64,000 nucleotides of DNA from Peribacillus huizhouensis. Its GTDB lineage: Bacteria > Bacillota > Bacilli > Bacillales > DSM-1321. This document shows positions 26,033 through 34,623 of the stretch, piece by piece. The stretch is from contig NZ_JACJHX010000002.1 of NCBI RefSeq assembly GCF_014138605.1, positions 1-64,000 on the forward strand, written 5' to 3'. The first letter of the stretch is position 1, and each line of letters opens with the position of its first letter. The notes under the pieces are model-generated. The model saw nothing but the letters and a program-made list of their open reading frames with translations, searched no databases and was not told the origin of the DNA. The position numbers and the translations under genes are program-made.

Positions 26033-26644
26033 TTAATCGGGAAGTGCAGAGAGTAGTTGATCATGCATAAACAATGCTTCCTCTTTCGTCTTTGTATGGA
26101 TGACCCAAGCGACTGCTTCAATACATTCATCAGGTTGAATTTCCGGTTCCAAGGAAAAAATGCTGCTCACTTCTCCTTTTGCAAGCGGTGAATAGGAAAG
26201 AATTCCGTCTTTAAGCGATTTAAAACAGCCATACTGATACAAGCTTCCTTTCCCTTGAATACAATACTGCGAGATTCCCTTTCCTTTTACAAGCCCACCA
26301 AGCAAGGCGACTGACTTTTTGCCAATGTGTAAGATAGCCTTCTCACCTGGGCAATAAAAGGCAACATTTTGAGGATCCCGCATGTTTTCATAATGAAATA
26401 CCATTTTAGGTGATTTTAAAAAAGCAGATGTATTTTTTATCGTACATCTCACAAATGAGATATGCTGTTTTGAAAAAGATTGGATCAACGAGCGCATTTT
26501 CCCCCCTGAATTGACAGCCATTTCTTCTTCAGAATACCAGTCAAATTCTCCGTCAATCCATATGCCGGTTTTTAATTGCTTCTGGAAACCATATGACTCA
26601 TTTCCCTTTGGTAATGTTTCGTAAGCAGATAATGTGTTCATCAT
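26033..26644 (-). CDS. Conserved protein of unknown function, candidate CcpA target
   Basis: A 203-residue soluble protein with no signal peptide, membrane helix or motif I can name. The ATG at 26644 follows GGAGAG; a second ATG follows directly. Segments such as GEKAILHIGKKSVALLGGLVKGKG and EAVAWVIHTKTKEEALFMHDQLL suggest a beta-rich core and a helical tail. It lies near the place of B. subtilis yqgL, but I cannot confirm homology. A cre-like palindrome overlaps its presumed -10. Confidence 0.7.
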   Translation of the reverse strand: MMNTLSAYETLPKGNESYGFQKQLKTGIWIDGEFDWYSEEEMAVNSGGKMRSLIQSFSKQHISFVRCTIKNTSAFLKSPKMVFHYENMRDPQNVAFYCPGEKAILHIGKKSVALLGGLVKGKGISQYCIQGKGSLYQYGCFKSLKDGILSYSPLAKGEVSSIFSLEPEIQPDECIEAVAWVIHTKTKEEALFMHDQLLSALPD

Positions 26645-26663
26645 GATTCTCTCCTTTTCAATA

Positions 26664-26692
26664 AATGTAAGCGCTTCAATCTATCAGTACAA
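26664..26692 (-). promoter_or_regulatory. Promoter with overlapping cre-like palindrome
   Basis: TTGTAC (26687-26692), a 17-base spacer and TACATT (26664-26669) lie on the minus strand. TGTAAGCGCTT, the core of the CcpA site, spans 26666-26676 over the -10, a repressing position. The remaining gap to the next gene at 27132 is AT-rich, and nothing else is recognised in it. Confidence 0.5.
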
Positions 26693-27131
26693 AATGAGAC
26701 CTACAACCTTAAAGCTGTGCGTCCGTTCAATAGTTAGAATAATCAGTTTTTTATTACTCTAATGGTAGCACTGAATAGCATTCCGTACAATAAACGCATT
26801 TTGTCGAATTTCATGACTCCTTTTCCTTCTAAGTAAAATAGTAAAAAATTTTTTCTATAACAAAGCATTTTGTTTTATTTAAGTTGAATTCGACAACGTT
26901 TCAGACAAATACCGGTTTATTTTTTATTATTATGCTCAATGTTTCGGAAACTTGCCCAAATTTGCAAAAAAATGTGGTAAATTAAGAAAAGTGACTGAAC
27001 GGTTAACGCCAATTCCCTTTGTTTTTACCGTCCTTGAACAGCATCCTTTGCTCAATGAATGGTCTATTTATCGAGATATCAGGATAATTAAACAAACAAA
27101 TGACCCAATTAATAAATACAGAGGTGAACGT

Positions 27132-27506
27132 ATGGAATATCTACTAATTGGTCTTTTTACATTTTCGATTATTCTTTTACTAATTTCCTTCTTCAAAAAA
27201 GATCATGTAAAACTTGAAGAAGAAATGGAACAAATGGCCATTACGCATATGCAAGAAATGTATCAAATTAAAAAGAAAATAAAAATATTGGAAGAAGAAC
27301 TACTTATTCAAGAAACTCCTTCATCGTATGCAGTACAACAACCAACCAACACTGTATTACAGATCAATGAAATTCTTAAAAGCCAGGTGCTCTCACTATA
27401 TCACCAAGGACTATCTCTTGAGCAAATAGCCAAACAATCTACCTTATCAATGGATACGGTCATCACTGTCATTGAAGAAGCAACAAAAGCGAGGATCAAA
27501 ACATGA
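27132..27506 (+). CDS. Membrane-anchored coiled-coil protein with HTH-like tail
   Basis: A 124-residue protein: an N-terminal membrane helix (LLIGLFTFSIILLLISFF), a charged coiled coil (about 25-60), then a helical C-terminus EILKSQVLSLYHQGLSLEQIAKQSTLSMDTVITVIEEA that looks like a helix-turn-helix, as in DUF6115/SwrB-like proteins. The ATG at 27132 follows GAGGTGAACG; the open frame extends upstream without a ribosome site. Its stop overlaps the next gene by 4 bases. Position and size fit B. subtilis yqzD. Function unknown. Confidence 0.75.
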   Translation: MEYLLIGLFTFSIILLLISFFKKDHVKLEEEMEQMAITHMQEMYQIKKKIKILEEELLIQETPSSYAVQQPTNTVLQINEILKSQVLSLYHQGLSLEQIAKQSTLSMDTVITVIEEATKARIKT

Positions 27507-27961
27507 ATAAATCTACAATTCGAGCATTTGCAGCAGGAATCATATTCACTTCTGCTTTTGTTGGAGGCTATTCATATGTACTCCCTGTTGAAAAGAATAC
27601 CCATCTAACAGTTGATGAAGCTATAAGAATCGTCGAACAAAGCGGTTACAAAATCCAGACTGCTGAATCTGACCAAAAAGAACTTGTAAGCAAGCCCGAA
27701 CAGGTTAGTAAGCCTATATCTGAAGCTAAACCTGAATCAATAGAGAAACCTTCCACTATTACTTATACGTTAATCGTAGAATCTGGGATGACACCTGAGA
27801 AAATAGCTGAAGTACTAGAAAAAGAGGGTATCCTTGAAAATGGTGTAGTGTTTCTCCAATACTTAAAAGAAAATCAATTAATCAAACGTATTCAAATCGG
27901 ACAATATACATTTACACCTAATATGGAAATTACGGAAATTGTTAAAAAGCTGACTGAATAG
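27503..27961 (+). CDS. YceG/MltG-like secreted or anchored protein
   Basis: A 152-residue protein overlapping the previous gene by ATGA. An N-terminal hydrophobic segment (AFAAGIIFTSAFVGGYSYV) should anchor or export it. A lysine/proline-rich linker leads to a C-terminal domain like the LysM-like N-terminal subdomain of endolytic transglycosylase MltG: GMTPEKIAEVLEKEGILENG and KRIQIGQYTFTPNM. The catalytic domain is absent. Position and length fit B. subtilis yqzC. A cell-wall role is possible but inferred. Confidence 0.75.
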   Translation: MNKSTIRAFAAGIIFTSAFVGGYSYVLPVEKNTHLTVDEAIRIVEQSGYKIQTAESDQKELVSKPEQVSKPISEAKPESIEKPSTITYTLIVESGMTPEKIAEVLEKEGILENGVVFLQYLKENQLIKRIQIGQYTFTPNMEITEIVKKLTE

Positions 27962-27969
27962 TGAATACA

Positions 27970-28001
27970 AAAAAGAGGATGTCGTTACATCCTCTTTTTC
28001 A
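27970..28001. terminator. Bidirectional terminator between yqzC-like gene and pstB
   Basis: AAAGAGGATGT and ACATCCTCTTT form an 11 bp stem with a four-base loop, with A and T runs on both sides. It serves convergent genes. The same stem sequence brackets the nested family A copies at 35941 and 42199. Confidence 0.92.
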
Positions 28002-28823
28002 TTAACCAAATCTTCCACTAATATAATCTTCTGTCCGTTTGTCAGTAGGGTTTGAAAAAATCGTTGTTGTATCACGATATTCGACAACCTCACCGCTTAA
28101 GAAAAAGGCCGTACGGTCTGAAATACGTGCAGCTTGCTGCATATTATGCGTAACGATGATAATACTAAAGTCCTTTTTTAGTTCCTGTATTAGTTCCTCT
28201 ACTTTTAATGTCGAAATAGGATCCAAAGCGGAAGTAGGTTCATCCATCAAGATTACATCCGGTTCAATGGCAAGGCAACGTGCGATACAAAGACGCTGTT
28301 GTTGTCCCCCTGAAAGTCCATAGGCATTCTCTTTAAGACGATCTTTCACCTCATCCCAAATCGCTGCACCACGTAAACTTTTTTCAACAATTTCATCAAG
28401 AACCTTCTTATTTTTGATTCCATGGATTTTGGGTCCGTACGCAATATTTTCATAAATAGACTTTGGAAATGGATTTGGCTTTTGAAATACCATTCCTACT
28501 TGAGTACGTAAATCTTCCACTCCATATGATTTATCAAGAATATTACGTCCTCTATATTGAATTTCACCAGAAGTTTTTACCCCAGGAACCATCTCAATCA
28601 TGCGATTTAGCGTTTTAATATACGTTGACTTACCACATCCTGATGGGCCAATGATAGCTGTAACTTCATTTTCATATAAATCCAAGTTGACGTTTTTTAG
28701 CGCATGTGTGCTTCCGTACCATAAATTCAAATCGGTTGTTTTATAGACAAATTCTTTTTCCATATGTGTCATTTGAGTTTTTTCATCCTGTTCACTTTGG
28801 GATCTTAATAATGTAACATTCAT
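28002..28823 (-). CDS. pstB: Phosphate ABC transporter ATP-binding protein
   Basis: The ATPase subunit of the high-affinity phosphate importer PstSCAB, 273 residues. Walker [10 protein letters not shown], signature [16 protein letters not shown], Walker [14 protein letters not shown] and switch histidine VTHNM are all present. GGGAGG precedes the ATG. It follows pstA by 15 bases and ends at a strong terminator. Only one pstB is present, whereas B. subtilis has two; no phoU follows. Confidence 0.95.
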   Translation of the reverse strand: MNVTLLRSQSEQDEKTQMTHMEKEFVYKTTDLNLWYGSTHALKNVNLDLYENEVTAIIGPSGCGKSTYIKTLNRMIEMVPGVKTSGEIQYRGRNILDKSYGVEDLRTQVGMVFQKPNPFPKSIYENIAYGPKIHGIKNKKVLDEIVEKSLRGAAIWDEVKDRLKENAYGLSGGQQQRLCIARCLAIEPDVILMDEPTSALDPISTLKVEELIQELKKDFSIIIVTHNMQQAARISDRTAFFLSGEVVEYRDTTTIFSNPTDKRTEDYISGRFG

Positions 28824-28838
28824 TTGCTGTTTCCTCCC

Positions 28839-29720
28839 TTAATATCTTTTCTGGAAATGATTTCGAATGAATACCGCTATCGAATTCATCAGGATTAATA
28901 AAACAAGCATAACAAGAATACCAGCCGCTGCTACATCTTGAAATTCTGTTTGAGGACGGGATGTCCAGTTGTAGATTTGCATAGGTAATACAGTGAATGT
29001 GTCCATGATTGTTTTAGGTAAAAAGGCGACGAACATCGGAATTCCAATAACGATAAGCGGCGCAGTTTCACCAATCGCTCTCGATAGAGCCAAAATCCCC
29101 CCCGTTAAGATTCCAGGAATCGCAGCAGGTAATACAACTTTTAAAACAGTTTGCCACTTCGTAGCTCCCATCGCAAAAGATGCTTCCCGTAGTTCTTTCG
29201 GCACAGATCGGATTGCTTCTTGTGAAGCTACAATAATGACAGGAAGAACGAGAAGGCTCATCGTTAATCCTGCTGCTAACACAGAACGCTCTAATGCTAA
29301 TGCTCTAACGAAAATGGTAAGCCCCAGTAGTCCAAAGACAATCGAAGGGACACCAGCAAGATTGGAGATATTAAGTTTAATGAATGATGTGAATTTATTT
29401 TTTTTCGCATATTCTTCTAAATAAATCGCTGTTCCGACACCAAGTATTAACGAAACAGGAGCCACGACCACCATAAGCCAGATTGTACCAATGAAGGCAG
29501 CCTTAATTCCTGCATTTTCCGGTCTTCTTGATGCGAAATTTTGGAAGAAATCCAAATCTATATAGCCAATTCCTTGGGTAATAATTCTGTAGAACAATAC
29601 TCCGAGTACTAACAATCCAAACAATGTAGAAAGGAAAAACAATCCTTTAAACATTTGGTTTCTGATAATTCTACTCGACATTTGTTTTGCAATGATTTCT
29701 TTATCTACTAACTTTTGCAT
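28839..29720 (-). CDS. pstA: Phosphate ABC transporter permease PstA
   Basis: A polytopic membrane permease of 293 residues with about six membrane helices. The cytoplasmic coupling motif EASFAMGATKWQTVLKVVLPAAIPGILTGGILALSRAIGETAPL is typical (EAA loop region). It overlaps pstC by one base (stop and start share position 29720). Part of the Pho-controlled pst operon. Confidence 0.94.
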   Translation of the reverse strand: MQKLVDKEIIAKQMSSRIIRNQMFKGLFFLSTLFGLLVLGVLFYRIITQGIGYIDLDFFQNFASRRPENAGIKAAFIGTIWLMVVVAPVSLILGVGTAIYLEEYAKKNKFTSFIKLNISNLAGVPSIVFGLLGLTIFVRALALERSVLAAGLTMSLLVLPVIIVASQEAIRSVPKELREASFAMGATKWQTVLKVVLPAAIPGILTGGILALSRAIGETAPLIVIGIPMFVAFLPKTIMDTFTVLPMQIYNWTSRPQTEFQDVAAAGILVMLVLLILMNSIAVFIRNHFQKRY

Positions 29721-30667
29721 TAATATTCCTCCTTAAACTTTCGTGTGATGAACTGTGCAAACAAGTTCATAAACAGTGTAAAGAGGAACAAAGTCATTCC
29801 TACTGCATATATACTATAATAAATGGTCGTTTGATACCCAGCATCACCTGTGCTCACCTGAACAATATACGCCGTCATCGTCTGAATGGAAGATGTGACG
29901 TCAAAACTAGCGTTCGGTGTTGAACCACCTGCTACTGAAACAATCATCGTTTCACCAATTGCTCGAGATAATGCAAGAACAACTGATGCAGTAATACCAG
30001 ATACTGCTGCGGGTAAAATGACCTTAATTGTCGTCTCTAATTTAGTGGCTCCAAGCGCAAAGGCTCCTTCGCGAATTGAACGTGGTACAGACGACATGGC
30101 ATCCTCTGATAAAGAAGCAACCATTGGTGTAATCATAATTCCCACGACAATCCCAGGGCTTAATGCATTAAATGTTTCAAGACTTGGAATCAACTGTTTT
30201 AATATTGGCGTAACAAATGTCAGTGCAAAAAATCCATACACGATAGTAGGGATACCAGCCAATACTTCTAAAATTGGTTTTATGATTCTACGTGCTTTTT
30301 CAGAAGCATATTCACTCAAATAAATGGCTGTTGCCAAACCAATCGGGACTGCAACAACCGCTGCAATTCCTGTTACTTTTAAAGTACCCACTACGAGCGG
30401 CATAATTCCAAATGATGCATCTGTCGCAGAAAATGGATACCATTTTTTATTCGTGAAAAATTCAATAATTGATACTCTGTCAAAAAAAATAAATGTTTCA
30501 AATATTAATGTGAACACAATGCCAATCGTTGTCAAAACCGATAGCACCGCTGTTAATAAAAGTAGTCCGGGAATTAACTTTTCAAAATTAAAGTGATTTT
30601 TTTTCTTTAATCGTTTCTCTGTTATCATTTGCTGCACTGAGTATTCTTTCTGGTTACCGCGTGGCAA
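29720..30667 (-). CDS. pstC: Phosphate ABC transporter permease PstC
   Basis: A membrane permease partner of PstA with about six helices and the EAA-like loop EGAFALGATKLETTIKVILPAAVSG. I prefer the TTG at 30667 because AAAGGGG lies 8 bases upstream, giving 315 residues; the frame continues 9 codons upstream to another TTG beside an intercistronic hairpin, where no ribosome site is seen. It follows pstS. Confidence 0.9.
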   Translation of the reverse strand: MPRGNQKEYSVQQMITEKRLKKKNHFNFEKLIPGLLLLTAVLSVLTTIGIVFTLIFETFIFFDRVSIIEFFTNKKWYPFSATDASFGIMPLVVGTLKVTGIAAVVAVPIGLATAIYLSEYASEKARRIIKPILEVLAGIPTIVYGFFALTFVTPILKQLIPSLETFNALSPGIVVGIMITPMVASLSEDAMSSVPRSIREGAFALGATKLETTIKVILPAAVSGITASVVLALSRAIGETMIVSVAGGSTPNASFDVTSSIQTMTAYIVQVSTGDAGYQTTIYYSIYAVGMTLFLFTLFMNLFAQFITRKFKEEY

Positions 30668-30697
30668 TCTGAAAACCCCTTTCATCATAGCCAAAAG

Positions 30698-30730
30698 GAT
30701 GGCGGGTTCATCCAGGTTGTACCCGCCATC
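30698..30730 (-). terminator. Intercistronic hairpin between pstS and pstC
   Basis: GATGGCGGGT and ACCCGCCATC form a perfect 10 bp stem with a 13-base loop, followed by CTTTT on the minus strand. A weak U tract suggests partial termination or protection of the pstS mRNA end, giving more binding protein than permease. Confidence 0.75.
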
Positions 30731-30763
30731 TTTTCATTTTTTGTTATTCTTATCTAACTAAAC

Positions 30764-31735
30764 TTATTTTGTAAGTTCAGCAAGTTTTTCTAAATCTTTT
30801 TTATAATCTTCTTCAGGTAAGCTGATATAACCAACTTCTTCTGCCATTTTACCTGCATTTTCAATTGCGAATTTTGTGTAATCTGCAACTTGTTCTTTTT
30901 CAGCTACTGCTTTATTAGATACATATGTGAAAACTGTTCTTGAAAGTGGTGCATAGTCCCCATTTCCAATTGTTTCATGAGTTGGTTCAACTGGACCATT
31001 TCCATTATCAATGCTTACATCTTTAAGCTTGTCTTGGTTTTCTGCGTAATAAGCATATCCAAAGAAACCAATCGCATTTTTATCACCTGATACACCTTGA
31101 ACAAGAATATTGTCATCTTCTGAAAGTGTTGCATTTGAAACAATTGGTGCATCCTCTAAAATTACTTCGTTGAAATAATCATATGTTCCTGAATCTGTAC
31201 CTGGAGAATAGAATTTAATTTCTTCTTTCGGCCACTCTGGACGGATATCAGACCACATTTTTGCTTTGCCGTTATCTACCCATAGCGCTTTTAATTCTTC
31301 CACTGTCAAGTGGTCTACAAAATCATTATCAGGGTTAACTACAACTGTTATCCCGTCAAATGCTAATGGTAATTCAGTATATTCGATTCCGTTTTTATCA
31401 AGCTCTGCTTTTTCTTCATCTTTCACTGGGCGAGAAGCATTGCTTAAGTCTGTTTCTCCTGCAATGAATTTCTTAAATCCGCCACCAGTACCTGAAAAAC
31501 CAACAGATACTCTTACATCTGGCTGAACTGCTCCGTATTCTTCAGAAACAGCTTCCATGATTGGGTATACAGTAGAAGAACCATCAATAATAACTTCTCC
31601 AGAAAGTTTTGCACTTGTGTCCCCAGTAGTACCAGAAGTACTTTCTTCTTTAGTAGTGTCTGAGCCGCATGCTGTTGCTACAGCCAATACTCCAGTTAAC
31701 ATTGCTGTTAAAGCGAAACCTTTAAACTTCTTCAT
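30764..31735 (-). CDS. pstS: Phosphate-binding lipoprotein PstS
   Basis: The extracellular phosphate receptor of the Pst importer, 323 residues. A signal peptide ([19 protein letters not shown]) ends in the lipobox VATAC. The phosphate-binding signatures [35 protein letters not shown] and [12 protein letters not shown] are present. First gene of the operon, downstream of PhoP-type direct repeats, so induction by phosphate starvation is expected. Confidence 0.95.
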   Translation of the reverse strand: MKKFKGFALTAMLTGVLAVATACGSDTTKEESTSGTTGDTSAKLSGEVIIDGSSTVYPIMEAVSEEYGAVQPDVRVSVGFSGTGGGFKKFIAGETDLSNASRPVKDEEKAELDKNGIEYTELPLAFDGITVVVNPDNDFVDHLTVEELKALWVDNGKAKMWSDIRPEWPKEEIKFYSPGTDSGTYDYFNEVILEDAPIVSNATLSEDDNILVQGVSGDKNAIGFFGYAYYAENQDKLKDVSIDNGNGPVEPTHETIGNGDYAPLSRTVFTYVSNKAVAEKEQVADYTKFAIENAGKMAEEVGYISLPEEDYKKDLEKLAELTK

Positions 31736-31806
31736 TTACTTATTCCCCCTGATATCTTCATTGTTTGTTTCTACAAACTAAGATTACTATCTTACTGTTA
31801 ACGAAC

Positions 31807-31855
31807 ATTAAACCATTTGTAAATTTTGCGTAAACTTCTGTACGAATTTTGTAAA
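31807..31855 (-). promoter_or_regulatory. PhoP-binding repeats upstream of pstS
   Basis: On the minus strand five TTTACA-like hexamers occur: TTTACA, CGTACA, TTTACG, TTTACA and TTTAAT, at positions 31850, 31839, 31829, 31818 and 31807. The spacing is 10 or 11 bases. Tandem TT(A/T/C)ACA repeats at this period are the known PhoP box of Bacillus. A TAAGAT hexamer further down may be the -10. Confidence 0.8.
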
Positions 31856-31997
31856 CAGCCAACAAGAATTGAGTCGAATTAGCGAGAAAAAACAATTCTA
31901 TTCGTTATTTATGCCCGCTTTTACAGATAGATATTTATGTGCACGACAGTCTACTCCCAATCCAACGATGAAAAAAGTTCAGGTTCTCAAATTGGTC

Positions 31998-32053
31998 ACC
32001 TTATGAAGGTGGCAGTCCGGAGCTAATTTTTGCGAAGTTCAGTCCCTTTTCCA
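31998..32053. repeat. Family D repeat D2
   Basis: ACCTTATGAAGGTGGCAGTC, CGGAGCTAATTTTTGCGAAG and TTCAGTCCCTTTTCC match the reverse complement of 21352-21405 with few changes. It begins with a small ACCTTATGAAGGT palindrome and lies next to a family A copy. Confidence 0.6.
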
Positions 32054-32059
32054 AAGAAA

Positions 32060-32138
32060 AAAGGCCTGACACCACAGACTCTATAAATAGTACAATGTGT
32101 TCGATGTACTATCTATAGGTCGTGAAGTCAGACCCTTT
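32060..32138. repeat. Family A palindrome A6, 3' of pbpA
   Basis: AAGGCCTGACACCACAGACT and CGTGAAGTCAGACCCTTTT form the ends. The inner arms TATAAATAGTACA and TGTACTATCTATA pair around a short apex. It lies 24 bases after the pbpA stop and would serve as its terminator. Confidence 0.7.
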
Positions 32139-32161
32139 TCAGATTCTCTTTTACCAAATGT

Positions 32162-34336
32162 TTATTCGTTATTTTGATTTATTTCCGCCTGCTCTTGTAG
32201 AACTTCCTTACTATTAGTCACCTTCGTCTCTGAAGTCGCCTCTGTTTGACCTGCCTGTTGGCGAGTTTTTTTCAAGTCGAAATAAGTATCTAGAGCAAAT
32301 TCAGCCAATTTTCCATTCAAGCCATTACTAGCATGACCTTGATAAGCCCAAGGAACAACCACTGCAAAAGCAACTTCAGGATTCTCTGCTGGTGCAAAGC
32401 CAACCATGCTAAGGCTCATAGTCGCTTGAAGTTCTTTATATTTATCTTTGTTTGGTCCATCATAAAATGCTTGGGCCGTACCTGTTTTGGCACCTACCGT
32501 ATAAGGTTTATGACCAAAGTATTTATATGCAGTTCCCCCCTGTTCCATGGCAACCAATTTAAAGCCATCCTGAACTCGCTTAATCCAGCTATCCTTCATA
32601 TCTAGCTTATTAAGTACTTTTGGGGTTATTTCGCTAACTACTGCACCAAGTTCTGTATTATCATCAACAGGATCGTGTATTTCTTTCACCATATGTGGTT
32701 CCATTCGATAGCCGCCATTGGCAATCGTTGACACGTATTGGGCCAACTGCATCGGAGTATACGTGTCATACTGTCCAATTGATAAATCGAGCAATTTACC
32801 CGGAAGTACTTCTCCACCTTTGTACCCAACCATTTCATTTGGCAAATCAATACCTGTTCTCGCACCTAGCCCAAATTGGGCAAAAGAATTTCGCATCGTA
32901 TCAAAAGTGCTTGGGGGAATATTCAGCCCCCTGCCTGGAACATATTCTGCTCCAGCTATGGCAATCGCTGTTCTAAACATATATACGTTAGAGGATTTTT
33001 TCAAAGCTGTTAAGTCATTTATATTCCCCATATTTGTATATGAACCTTTTGAAAGGTTTTTAATATTTAACCTTGTATCGTAGAAATACGTATTTGGATG
33101 AATAGCACCGGTTTTATATCCAGTCAATATCGTTGCACCTTTTACACTAGACCCAACTGTATAGGAAGATGATATATTACCAAGTGCATAATCATTGATC
33201 GTTGGTCTACCTGTTTCCTTATCAATAGCATATTGCTTCCCAGCCATTGTCAATATTTCACCCGTTTTCGGATCCATTAAAACAACAAAGGCCCGATCGA
33301 GGAATTTCGTATTACCTGCTTTTTTAGCCTGAAGTAATTGTTTCTCAATTTCATTATCAATTGCTTGCTGAAGATCCATATCAATAGTTAAGACTAAATC
33401 CTTCCCACGCTGTCCTTCAGATACAATTTGGGATTCAACAACATTCCCACCCTTATCTGTAATATTCTTCACTTTCGCTTTATTGCCTTGAAGCACGTCT
33501 TCATACTGTAATTCGAGATAGCTTTTACCTACTCGGTCGTTCCGGCTATACCCGCGAGAAAGGAAATAATCAAGACGTTCACTCGGTAAACCTTCGTCTG
33601 ATGATGATACTTTACCGAGGACGGATTTCAATGTTTGACCAAAAGTATATGTTCGATCCCAGTCCGTTGTAATGTTTACACCTGGCAAAGAATCAAGATT
33701 TTCACTTACCCGTGCGAATTCTTCCTCGGTCACATCTTTGTTTTTAACAATTTGTGGTGTTAGTGCATAGCCGCTTGAGAATTCACGGTAAATGGCAAGC
33801 ACTTCAAGCTCGGCATCTGTAAAAGAATTGATTTCTTCCTCGGTAATTCTCTCAATTTGAAGCTTGTATAAATCTTTTTGTTCAAGTTCGCCTTCGGTAA
33901 CCTTTTTTCGATCGGCATCGGTAATTTTCGCTTCGGCTTCATCCGGATGTTTAAGGATCCAGAAATCTTTTCTATCTCGTAGCGTTATTTTATCCGTTTC
34001 TTTATTAATTAGTTTTGCTAGTTTTTCTGCAGTGTCTAGCATATCCGTTGCTCTTGTACCCTGGCTTCTCGTATAAGTAATAGCGTCCAATGGCTTATTG
34101 TCGACGATCACGTTTAAATTTCGATCATACATTTTCCCACGAGGAACTGGATTGTTCACTGTCACTTCTTCCGTTCTCTCAATTTCTCTTTTATAATCAT
34201 CCCCATAAACAATTTGAACAAGTCCAAGACGGAGAATTAGTACTGAAAATAATAGAAAAACAGCAAAGAAAAGTAGATTTAATCGTAAAGGAACATGAGT
34301 CTTTTTCTTCTTTTCTTTTGACACGCTAAGCCACAC
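32162..34336 (-). CDS. pbpA: Class B penicillin-binding protein (PbpA/PBP2-type)
   Basis: A transpeptidase that cross-links cell-wall peptidoglycan, 724 residues, close to B. subtilis PbpA (716), a PBP linked to rod shape. An N-terminal membrane anchor (LNLLFFAVFLLFSVLILRLG) is followed by a dimerisation domain and the catalytic domain with serine motif SSVK, SSN and KTGTA. The GTG at 34336 is only 2-3 bases from AGAGGA; a GTG at 34324 (protein start MSKEKKKK) is equally plausible. It has its own transcription unit ending in a family A palindrome. Confidence 0.92.
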   Translation of the reverse strand: MWLSVSKEKKKKTHVPLRLNLLFFAVFLLFSVLILRLGLVQIVYGDDYKREIERTEEVTVNNPVPRGKMYDRNLNVIVDNKPLDAITYTRSQGTRATDMLDTAEKLAKLINKETDKITLRDRKDFWILKHPDEAEAKITDADRKKVTEGELEQKDLYKLQIERITEEEINSFTDAELEVLAIYREFSSGYALTPQIVKNKDVTEEEFARVSENLDSLPGVNITTDWDRTYTFGQTLKSVLGKVSSSDEGLPSERLDYFLSRGYSRNDRVGKSYLELQYEDVLQGNKAKVKNITDKGGNVVESQIVSEGQRGKDLVLTIDMDLQQAIDNEIEKQLLQAKKAGNTKFLDRAFVVLMDPKTGEILTMAGKQYAIDKETGRPTINDYALGNISSSYTVGSSVKGATILTGYKTGAIHPNTYFYDTRLNIKNLSKGSYTNMGNINDLTALKKSSNVYMFRTAIAIAGAEYVPGRGLNIPPSTFDTMRNSFAQFGLGARTGIDLPNEMVGYKGGEVLPGKLLDLSIGQYDTYTPMQLAQYVSTIANGGYRMEPHMVKEIHDPVDDNTELGAVVSEITPKVLNKLDMKDSWIKRVQDGFKLVAMEQGGTAYKYFGHKPYTVGAKTGTAQAFYDGPNKDKYKELQATMSLSMVGFAPAENPEVAFAVVVPWAYQGHASNGLNGKLAEFALDTYFDLKKTRQQAGQTEATSETKVTNSKEVLQEQAEINQNNE

Positions 34337-34544
34337 ATCCTCTTCTAAAAATAGTAATCTATCTTATTTTATATAACTTGAAAGAGAATATCTAGTTTAT
34401 TTACTGCTTATTTATTTTGTCTTACAGGTGTTTTGGCTTCTCTCTAGAATTGATGTACTTATTAGTGCCAGAATGTTTTATTACGAGCTGAATTTCCTCG
34501 AGCAGGAACTAAAAATGCGTGGGGCCTACTTTCATTAGCAGTAA

Positions 34545-34609
34545 AAAGGGCGTAGACCTCGCGTTTTATGTTATTAAAACCTTATTTATTCGCGAGGTCT
34601 AACCCTTTC
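34545..34609. repeat. Family A palindrome A7, 3' of yqgE
   Basis: A compact copy in which AAAGGGCGTAGACCTCGCG pairs with CGCGAGGTCTAACCCTTT around an AT-rich loop. It lies 15 bases after the yqgE stop and is followed by T residues on the minus strand. Confidence 0.75.
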
Positions 34610-34623
34610 TCGTCATTCGTATA

